Assembly (NCBI GenBank): GCA_016462375.1
Contig: JAEMTJ010000007.1
Span: forward strand, 13,993-23,962
Direction of reading: 5' to 3'
Length of the DNA stretch: 9,970 nt
Origin: Rhodoluna sp.
Lineage (GTDB): Bacteria > Actinomycetota > Actinomycetes > Actinomycetales > Microbacteriaceae
Shown piece by piece: positions 1 to 5,113 of the stretch (position 1 is the stretch's first letter; every line of letters begins with the position of its first letter). The notes under the pieces are model-generated. The model saw only the letters and a program-made list of their open reading frames with translations, did not search any database and had not been told where the DNA came from. The translations under genes were made by a program, and so were the position numbers.

Positions 1-34
1 ACACGCCCTATTGACCCCTAAACTTGGGTAGTTG

Positions 35-49
35 CCCGAAATCTTCGGG
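35..49. repeat. 6-bp inverted repeat upstream of rpmB
   Basis: CCCGAA (35-40) and TTCGGG (44-49) are perfect inverted copies around a 3-nt centre. No T-run follows, so it is not a convincing intrinsic terminator. It may be an operator or a small leader hairpin, or it may be chance. The rest of 1-116 holds no gene. I find no convincing -35/-10 pair for the ribosomal operon; AAGAAT at 68-73 is the best -10 candidate and has no good -35. Confidence 0.3.
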
Positions 50-116
50 TCAGCCACAAATCAGGTAAAGAATAAAGCTTTTTGCCTGCCACCAATTTTT
101 AGCACGGAGGAAGACG

Positions 117-353
117 ATGTCTGCTTACTGCCAGGTCACTCAGACCCGCCCGCAGTTTGGACACGCTGTTTCGCACGCTCAGAACAAAACTAAGCGTCGA
201 TTCAACCCAAACATTCAGAAGCGCACATACTTCGTGCCTTCACTAAAGCGCAACGTAAACCTAACCCTCTCTGCCCGTGGCATCAAGGTTATTGACGCAC
301 GTGGCATTGAGTCTGTTGTTGCAGAGCTAAAAGCTCGCGGCGAGAAGATCTAA
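117..353 (+). CDS. rpmB: 50S ribosomal protein L28, zinc-independent (C-) type
   Basis: Structural protein of the large ribosomal subunit. The 78-residue product begins MSAYCQVT and carries the L28 signature (FGHAVSHAQNKTKRRFNPNIQ, roughly residues 14-34), then SARGIKVIDARGI near residues 52-64. Length and sequence match the actinobacterial RpmB2 type. The only cysteine is Cys5, so the two CxxC pairs of zinc-binding L28 are absent. The start is supported by GGAGG at 106-110, six bases upstream of ATG. It is first in a compact operon, with rpmG starting 10 bases after its stop. Arginine codons are all CGN, consistent with high expression. Identity is firm; the zinc-independent label follows from the missing cysteines and from knowledge of the paralogues. 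Confidence 0.97.
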   Translation: MSAYCQVTQTRPQFGHAVSHAQNKTKRRFNPNIQKRTYFVPSLKRNVNLTLSARGIKVIDARGIESVVAELKARGEKI

Positions 354-363
354 GGAATAGGCA

Positions 364-531
364 ATGGCTAAAGACAAGGACATCCGTCCAATCATCAAGA
401 TGAAGTCCACTGCGGGCACTGGTTACACCTACGTAACGCGCAAGAACCGTCGTAACGATCCAGACCGTATCGTTCTTAAAAAGTATGACCCAGTAGTGCG
501 TAAGCACGTTGAATTCCGCGAGGAGCGCTAG
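364..531 (+). CDS. rpmG: 50S ribosomal protein L33, zinc-independent (C-) type
   Basis: A 55-residue, highly basic large-subunit protein: it starts MAKDKDIRPIIKMKSTAGTG, continues with YTYVTRKNRRNDPDRI and ends VEFREER, the standard L33 pattern. It has no cysteine at all, so it lacks the zinc ribbon of C+ L33. ATG at 364 is preceded by AAGGA (352-356), which overlaps the rpmB stop codon, with 7 nt spacing. The TAG stop is two bases before the rpsN start, so the three genes form one operon with probable translational coupling. All Arg codons are CGT or CGC, as in its neighbours. The length is usual for the family. Confidence 0.96.
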   Translation: MAKDKDIRPIIKMKSTAGTGYTYVTRKNRRNDPDRIVLKKYDPVVRKHVEFREER

Positions 532-533
532 AA

Positions 534-839
534 ATGGCTAAGAAGAGCAAGATTGCCCGTAACGAACAACGCAAGATTGTTGTTGCACGCTACGCAGACA
601 AGCGCGCAGCGCTAAAGAAGGCTTTGGTTGACCCTAACTCAACCGACGAGCAGCGTGAAGAGGCCCGTCTGGGTCTTCAGAAGCTTCCTCGTGACGCATC
701 TCCAACACGTGTTCGTAGCCGAGACGCCATCGATGGCCGCCCTCGTGGTGTGCTCAGCAAGTTCGGTGTTTCACGTGTTCGCTTCCGCGACATGGCTCAC
801 AAGGGTGAGCTACCGGGTATCACCAAGTCTTCTTGGTAG
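534..839 (+). CDS. rpsN: 30S ribosomal protein S14, long zinc-independent type
   Basis: A small-subunit protein of 101 residues, the long form of S14. It starts MAKKSKIARNEQRK, has the family core RDASPTRVRSRDAIDGRPRGV around residues 53-73, and ends FGVSRVRFRDMAHKGELPGITKSSW. It contains no cysteine, unlike the ~61-residue zinc-binding S14 usually found in the spc operon, which lies outside this window. The ribosome binding site GAGGAG (520-525) sits inside the end of rpmG, 8 nt before ATG, with only two bases between rpmG stop and rpsN start. It closes the rpmB-rpmG-rpsN operon; an intrinsic terminator follows at 853-882. Confidence 0.97.
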   Translation: MAKKSKIARNEQRKIVVARYADKRAALKKALVDPNSTDEQREEARLGLQKLPRDASPTRVRSRDAIDGRPRGVLSKFGVSRVRFRDMAHKGELPGITKSSW

Positions 840-852
840 TCAAAGTTTTCAC

Positions 853-882
853 AAAAGCCGCTGTCGAAAGATGGCGGTTTTT
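853..882 (+). terminator. Rho-independent terminator of the rpmB-rpmG-rpsN operon
   Basis: A stem starting AAAAGCCGC (853-861) pairs with GCGGTTTTT (874-882). Inner pairs (two G-U wobbles, then A-T and C-G) close a GAAA tetraloop at 866-869. A five-T run (878-882) forms the end of the stem. It lies 13 bases after the rpsN stop codon. Confidence 0.8.
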
Positions 883-907
883 GCTTTAAACCCCAAAAAC
901 CCCTGAT

Positions 908-938
908 TTCACAGGAAAAACTTTCTAACAGTTATCCT
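908..938 (+). promoter_or_regulatory. Possible promoter of the HU gene
   Basis: TTCACA (908-913; 5 of 6 to the -35 consensus) and TATCCT (933-938; fits TAnnnT) are separated by 19 bp, longer than ideal. It would start transcription near 945, giving a leader of about 85 nt that contains the repeats at 940-986. An alternative -10 is TAATAA at 955-960 with a weak TTATCC as -35. Neither is strong. Confidence 0.3.
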
Positions 939-939
939 C

Positions 940-986
940 AACACGCCGAAACCCTAATAAACACGCGGTGTTTAGGCGTATAGGGT
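940..986. repeat. Nested inverted and direct repeats before the HU gene
   Basis: A perfect 7-bp inverted repeat occupies 958-974: TAAACAC, centre GCG, GTGTTTA. Two more arm pairs surround it, ACGCC (943-947) with GGCGT (975-979) and ACCCT (951-955) with AGGGT (982-986). These two outer pairs interleave, so as RNA they could be alternative stems or a pseudoknot. AACACGC also occurs as a direct repeat at 940-946 and 960-966, exactly 20 bp apart. Operator or leader-RNA roles are inferred. Confidence 0.45.
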
Positions 987-1031
987 GAAACCGACATCCC
1001 GTCAAGCACTTTGAATGTCCAGGAGGACCCA

Positions 1032-1313
1032 ATGTCAGCATTAAACAAGAGCGACCTAGTCGCCGCAATCGCAAGCCACACCGGTGAATCACAGGCTGCA
1101 GTCAACCGTACAGTCGACGCATTCTTTGAGATCATTGCATCAACTGTTGCCAAGGGTGAGAAAGTAACCATCCCAGGCTGGTTGTCAGTAGAGAAGGGTT
1201 TCCGCGCTGCACGTGCAGGACGCAACCCTCAGACTGGTGCAACCATCCAGATCGCTGCTTCAAACACCGTAAAGGTATCTGCAGGTAGCAAGCTAAAGGC
1301 TGCAGTTAAGTAA
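1032..1313 (+). CDS. hup: HU-family DNA-binding (nucleoid) protein
   Basis: A 93-residue histone-like protein that binds and bends DNA as a dimer. The N-terminal helices (LNKSDLVAAIASHTGES, residues 4-20) and the AVNRTVDAFFEIIASTVAKGEKVTI stretch are typical. The DNA-contacting arm contains GRNPQTG with the intercalating proline at residue 66. It is the short form, without the lysine/alanine-rich tail of mycobacterial HupB. ATG at 1032 is chosen because a perfect AGGAGG lies at 1021-1026, five bases upstream; an in-frame TTG at 1011 would place that site inside the gene. It is monocistronic, flanked by terminators at 853-882 and 1334-1357. Its CGT/CGC-only arginine codons suggest high expression. 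Confidence 0.96.
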   Translation: MSALNKSDLVAAIASHTGESQAAVNRTVDAFFEIIASTVAKGEKVTIPGWLSVEKGFRAARAGRNPQTGATIQIAASNTVKVSAGSKLKAAVK

Positions 1314-1333
1314 TTCAAGTTACACAAGCGAGG

Positions 1334-1357
1334 CGACGCACTTCGGTGCGTCGTTTT
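1334..1357 (+). terminator. Rho-independent terminator after the HU gene
   Basis: A perfect 8-bp stem CGACGCAC (1334-1341) / GTGCGTCG (1346-1353) closes a TTCG tetraloop (1342-1345) and is followed by TTTT. Outer AAGC (1326-1329) and GCTT (1358-1361) could extend the base. This is a strong, canonical terminator 20 bases after the hup stop. Confidence 0.9.
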
Positions 1358-1378
1358 GCTTTAACTTAGGCTTGATGT

Positions 1379-3358
1379 GTGCTCACTACTAAATTAAACA
1401 GGCTAACCGTTGCCCTAACTTTGCTGCTGGTTGGTTTAGCACTAGGGATTCTTGTTGGCATGTTCGTTGGTGGGGCAGCAGTCCCAAGCGAGTTAGGTGA
1501 TGTTGGTGATCTACTTCGTTGGAGTTCTCCTGCGCTTCGAGGTATCAGTGACGTTGCAGAAGCCGTCACTATTGGTTCATTAGTCTTTGCGGCGTTCGCG
1601 CTTAACCCTGGGACAAAAGCTTTCAGTCGAGTGCTTTTCTCTGCAGCTCTCAGTGCGGCTGCTTGGGCTTTAGCTGGAACCGCATATCTGGTTGCAACCT
1701 ACTTGGCGATAACCGGCTCAGCGTTATCTCTTGATCAAAAGTTTGCAGATCAGTTCTATATTTTCGTCACAGATATACAACTGGGGCAGATGCTGTCTTT
1801 GAATCTGTTGGCAGCGTTTGTTTTAGCAGTACTAATTCTGTTCGTACGAAAACTATTCGGTGCTGCTGTTTGTGCGGCAATTGGATTTGCTGGTTTGATT
1901 CCTATTGCTTTGAGTGGACATTCCGCTGGAAGTGCTTCGCACGCAATGGCAGTGAATGCACTTGGCTTACACCTAGTTGGGATATGCATTTGGGTTGGTG
2001 GCTTCGTGGCTCTGATGATTGCGAACTCAAGAATTGATGATGTTGACGAGCAGAAATTAATTCTTACTCGCTACTCAACTCTTGCGCTATTCGCTTTTGC
2101 TCTTGTTGCAGTTTCCGGCTTTACCTCTGCACAAATAAGAATCGGATCGATAGCGAACCTTTTCGGCACCGGTTACGGGCAGGTTGCATTACTGAAAATC
2201 CTTGCTTTGATTTCACTCGGAACTCTAGGTGCGATTTACAGAACAAGAATAATTAGGTTCTTCAAAGAAAGAGCAAATACTTTTGCTGCTTTGGTTTTAG
2301 TTGAGCTGGTTATCTTCGGTTCCGCAATGGGCTTAGGAACCGCGCTTGCAAGAACTGCAACACCGATAAATGATTACCCAGCAGGTGAACTAACTCCAGC
2401 TGAAATTCTTACTGGAGTCAAGCTTCCACCAGAACCAACTGTTCTAATTTGGTTCACAACTTTCAAACCAGATCTAATCTGGTTACTGGTTTGTGTCGCT
2501 CTAGCTGGTTTCTATATATCAGGTGTACTGAGGCTGCGTCGTCGCGGAGATGCTTGGTCACCAGCAAGAACAGTATCTTGGTTAGCTGGAATAGCTTTGT
2601 TGTTCTATGTAACCAACGGATACTTCAATGCCTATGAGCAATATCTTTTTAGCGCCCACATGCTCGCCCACATGCTGCTAACTATGGGGGTTCCCGTGCT
2701 CTTGGTGCCAGGCGCACCGATCACACTATTAGCTAGGGCGGTTGCTAAACGTCAGGATGATTCTCGGGGTGTAAGAGAGTGGGTGCTTTGGGGTGTCCAG
2801 ACCAAATACGCTCAGTTCATCTCACATCCGCTGGTTGCTGCTGGCCTGTTTGCCAGCTCCCTTGTCGTTTTCTACTTCACGCCGGTGTTCAATTGGGCAA
2901 CCCGTGAGCATGTGGGCCATGAGTGGATGGTGGCGCATTTTGTCATTACCGGCTATCTATTCGTTCAGGCTCTTATTGGTATAGACCCAGGACCTGCCAG
3001 GTTTGGTTATCCGCAAAGACTTATTCTGTTGATTGCAACTCTTGCCTTCCACGCCTTCTTTGGTTTAGCTCTGATGACAGGCGACACTTTGCTGCTAGCC
3101 GACTGGTTTGGCGCTATGGGGCGAAGTTGGGGACAGAGTCCTCTAGTTGACCAGCAGACCGGCGGAGGTATTGCCTGGGGTATTGGTGAACTACCAACTG
3201 CAGTGCTGACCATCATCGTGGCCATCCAGTGGTCAAGATCTGATGACAGAGATGCGAAGAGACTAGATCGAGCTAGTGACAGAAGTGGCAACGAGGATTT
3301 GTCGGAATACAACCGTATGCTTGACGCTCTAGCCCAACGCAAAGAAGATTCAAGGTAA
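1379..3358 (+). CDS. Fused CopD-type copper protein / CtaG cytochrome c oxidase assembly protein
   Basis: A polytopic membrane protein of 659 residues with two domains. The N-terminal half (about 1-330) is CopD-like, with many membrane helices, SGHSAGSASH (His181, His188) and LHLVGICIWVGG (His198), the usual histidine-rich helices of this copper-transport family. The C-terminal half (about 355-620) is of the Caa3_CtaG type, with YLFSAHMLAHMLL (His427, His431), EHVGHEWMVAH (His511, His514, His520) and FHAFFGLALM (His558) as likely metal ligands. It probably delivers copper to the Cu site of the aa3-type oxidase; this role is inferred from the family. The C-terminal tail (about 620-659) is charged and presumably cytoplasmic. 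GTG at 1379 is the best start, just before the first membrane helix, although no clear SD precedes it. The helicase gene follows after 4 bases. Confidence 0.88.
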   Translation: MLTTKLNRLTVALTLLLVGLALGILVGMFVGGAAVPSELGDVGDLLRWSSPALRGISDVAEAVTIGSLVFAAFALNPGTKAFSRVLFSAALSAAAWALAGTAYLVATYLAITGSALSLDQKFADQFYIFVTDIQLGQMLSLNLLAAFVLAVLILFVRKLFGAAVCAAIGFAGLIPIALSGHSAGSASHAMAVNALGLHLVGICIWVGGFVALMIANSRIDDVDEQKLILTRYSTLALFAFALVAVSGFTSAQIRIGSIANLFGTGYGQVALLKILALISLGTLGAIYRTRIIRFFKERANTFAALVLVELVIFGSAMGLGTALARTATPINDYPAGELTPAEILTGVKLPPEPTVLIWFTTFKPDLIWLLVCVALAGFYISGVLRLRRRGDAWSPARTVSWLAGIALLFYVTNGYFNAYEQYLFSAHMLAHMLLTMGVPVLLVPGAPITLLARAVAKRQDDSRGVREWVLWGVQTKYAQFISHPLVAAGLFASSLVVFYFTPVFNWATREHVGHEWMVAHFVITGYLFVQALIGIDPGPARFGYPQRLILLIATLAFHAFFGLALMTGDTLLLADWFGAMGRSWGQSPLVDQQTGGGIAWGIGELPTAVLTIIVAIQWSRSDDRDAKRLDRASDRSGNEDLSEYNRMLDALAQRKEDSR

Positions 3359-3362
3359 AAGT

Positions 3363-4739
3363 TTGTCTGAAATAAAACTCTCTAAAGAGCAGCTTGCCCT
3401 GTTCGACTACATCGAGAAAGATGGGCAGACAGTCTTCGTTACCGGTCGGGCAGGAACTGGTAAATCGACACTGCTCGGTTACCTTCGCGATAACACCAAA
3501 CAGAAAGTTGTGGTCTGTGCTCCAACTGGAGTTGCCGCATACAACGTTGGCGGTATCACAATCCATTCACTCTTTGGTTTTGCTTTTGGTGCCCTAACGC
3601 CAGGTGATGTTGCAAGACATCTTGGCAGAAGAGCTAGAGAAGTCCTCAGAGAAATAGACATGCTCATCATTGATGAAGTCTCTATGGTCTCTGCAAACCT
3701 GATGGATGCAATCGATGTCGCACTCAGAACAGCTAGAGGAAAACCTAAGGTGCCTTTTGGTGCTTGCAAGGTTGTGATGTTTGGTGATCCGTATCAGTTA
3801 GCCCCAGTGCCGGCTCGAGGGGATGAGTTAGAAAAGCTTGTTGAAATGGAATACCGCTCACAATGGTTCTTCGATGCCAAGGTTTGGTCAGCAGAGCGCA
3901 TGGAAATCTTTGAACTTATAGAAATCTTTAGACAACGAGACCCTGAGTTCAAAGCGATTTTGAACGCAATCAGAGTCGGCGAAGTAAGCCAAGATATGGT
4001 TGAACGCATCAATGAGGCCGGTAATCGTTATCCCCCGCACGACAGCATTATCCGACTGGCAACTATCAACAACATTGTTGATTCTGTTAATGCAAATCGT
4101 TTAGCAATCCTGCAAACAGAAGAAAGAATCTTCAAATCTTCTTTTGGCACAGGCGATGCCAGCGCCTTCGGTAATGCTCTGCCAGCAGAATCAGAGCTAC
4201 ATCTAAAAGTTGGTGCTCAAGTGATGTTCATCAAGAACGATGATCAAAAGCCAGTTAAGAATTCCGAAGGGGTGATGAGCTGGCGTTGGGTCAATGGAAC
4301 CATCGGAAAGGTAGTTTCCTTTGGCGAGGGAAACTATGTTTTGGTTGAAGCTGACAATGAAATCCACACAGTTGGGGTTAGCACCTGGCAAAAGGTTAGA
4401 TACCTCATCGAAGAAGAGTTCAACGAGGGCACCGGTAAATTTACTGAAACAATCGTTCCTGAAGTATTGGCGGAATTTAGACAAATACCTTTGCGTCTTG
4501 CCTGGGCCGTCACAGTGCATAAGTCACAGGGGCAGACTTACGACGAAGTAACGATAGATATGGGTGCTGGAGCATTTTCTTCAGGACACACCTACGTGGC
4601 GCTAAGTAGAGTTCGTTCACTAGAGGGTTTGTACCTAACTAAACCAATCAGATTGAAAGATATTCAGGTAGACCCTGCAGTGATTGAGTTTATGGGTGGA
4701 GCTAGATCTCTTGTTAGTGAGAACCCTTTAGGAATCTAG
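3363..4739 (+). CDS. Pif1/RecD-like ATP-dependent DNA helicase (AAA family ATPase)
   Basis: A 458-residue superfamily 1 helicase. Walker A is GRAGTGKST (residues 28-36), Walker B LIIDEVSM (101-108, Asp104-Glu105), and motif III-like FGDPYQLAPV is at 140-149. The C-terminal motifs VTVHKSQGQT (383-392) and YVALSRV (411-417) are those of Pif1 and RecD2 proteins. Only the ATPase core is present, so it is shorter than RecD2, which has an N-terminal OB/HhH region. It should unwind DNA 5' to 3' (family inference). The start is TTG at 3363, with AAGG (3352-3355) as SD lying within the end of the upstream CopD/CtaG gene, so coupled translation is likely. The next in-frame Met would lose Walker A. AGA is a common Arg codon, unlike in the ribosomal genes. 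Confidence 0.88.
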   Translation: MSEIKLSKEQLALFDYIEKDGQTVFVTGRAGTGKSTLLGYLRDNTKQKVVVCAPTGVAAYNVGGITIHSLFGFAFGALTPGDVARHLGRRAREVLREIDMLIIDEVSMVSANLMDAIDVALRTARGKPKVPFGACKVVMFGDPYQLAPVPARGDELEKLVEMEYRSQWFFDAKVWSAERMEIFELIEIFRQRDPEFKAILNAIRVGEVSQDMVERINEAGNRYPPHDSIIRLATINNIVDSVNANRLAILQTEERIFKSSFGTGDASAFGNALPAESELHLKVGAQVMFIKNDDQKPVKNSEGVMSWRWVNGTIGKVVSFGEGNYVLVEADNEIHTVGVSTWQKVRYLIEEEFNEGTGKFTETIVPEVLAEFRQIPLRLAWAVTVHKSQGQTYDEVTIDMGAGAFSSGHTYVALSRVRSLEGLYLTKPIRLKDIQVDPAVIEFMGGARSLVSENPLGI

Positions 4740-4759
4740 TCAAAGGCTAGTTCTTTTTT
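4732..4759 (+). terminator. Weak terminator candidate after the helicase gene
   Basis: CTAG (4736-4739) and CTAG (4747-4750) pair around a 7-nt loop. With a bulged T4735 the stem extends by GAA (4732-4734) pairing TTC (4751-4753), and six T follow (4754-4759). The stem is weak, but the T-run is good. It overlaps the stop codons of both convergent genes, the helicase (4737-4739) and the DUF2834 gene (4747-4749). Confidence 0.35.
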
Positions 4760-5070
4760 GCAAGGTGAAGTTCTCGCATTGCGAGCCAAAATGGAAAGAC
4801 AAAAGCGATTGCTGAGATAAAACCAGCTGCAATAAACCAACCGACATTCTTCATACCAATTCGTTTTGATTCAATGACCATGAATGGCACCGCTGCAAAG
4901 GCAGTCAGCAGCAAATCCAGGGCGAGAACCATGTCGGCATTATTGCCAAACCAAGAACCAAAGAAGTCTTCGCCTCGGAGGATTGCGATGGTGTTGAAGT
5001 ACCAAGCCGTAAGTAACCCAATCGCAGCGACAACGAAATAGAAGGCGGCTTTCCTGTTGGTTCTCTGCAT
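4747..5070 (-). CDS. DUF2834-family small membrane protein
   Basis: A 107-residue integral membrane protein with three predicted helices (about 9-29, 46-66 and 76-97), a polar DFFGSWFGNNAD stretch between helices 1 and 2, and a basic C-terminus. The features IGLLTAWYF near the N-terminus, ALDLLLTAFAAVPFMVIESKRIGM in the middle and FPFWLAMRELHL at the end fit the DUF2834 family, whose function is unknown to me. ATG at 5070 is supported by GAGGAAA (minus strand, 5081-5087), 10 nt upstream. It converges on the helicase gene with 7 bp between stop codons and diverges from the MMPL gene across 43 bp. Nothing in the sequence ties it functionally to either neighbour. Confidence 0.8.
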   Translation of the reverse strand: MQRTNRKAAFYFVVAAIGLLTAWYFNTIAILRGEDFFGSWFGNNADMVLALDLLLTAFAAVPFMVIESKRIGMKNVGWFIAAGFISAIAFVFPFWLAMRELHLAKKN

Positions 5071-5075
5071 AGCGT

Positions 5076-5104
5076 TTTACTTTCCTCGGTAAACAATTTA
5101 GAAT
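5076..5104 (+). promoter_or_regulatory. Promoter of the MMPL gene, giving a very short or no leader
   Basis: TTTACT (5076-5081) and TAGAAT (5099-5104; 5 of 6 to consensus) are 17 bp apart. Transcription would begin at about 5111-5114, at or just before the ATG at 5114. The purine-rich AGAGG (5106-5110) is only 3 nt from ATG and would be mostly excluded from the mRNA. The region overlaps the 5' end and SD of the divergent DUF2834 gene. Confidence 0.5.
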
Positions 5105-5113
5105 TAGAGGTAT

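Noticed and set aside
11..34. TTGACC at 11-16 as the -35 of the ribosomal operon
   Set aside because: No acceptable -10 at 15-19 bp spacing; TAGTTG comes too early and lacks the final T.
932..940. DnaA-box-like TTATCCTCA
   Set aside because: One mismatch to TTATCCACA and no second copy nearby; a single 8/9 match is expected by chance, and no origin genes are present.
1011..1031. Upstream TTG start for the HU gene
   Set aside because: It would put the perfect AGGAGG ribosome binding site inside the gene and add 7 residues absent from HU proteins.
3007..3342. Antisense reading frame of 111 codons under the CopD/CtaG 3' end
   Set aside because: No SD and no recognisable protein family; it is a by-product of the coding strand, like other frames inside the large genes.
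5084..5110. CCTC/GAGG inverted repeat as a MarR operator
   Set aside because: The two arms are simply the facing purine-rich SD-like sequences of the divergent DUF2834 and MMPL genes.
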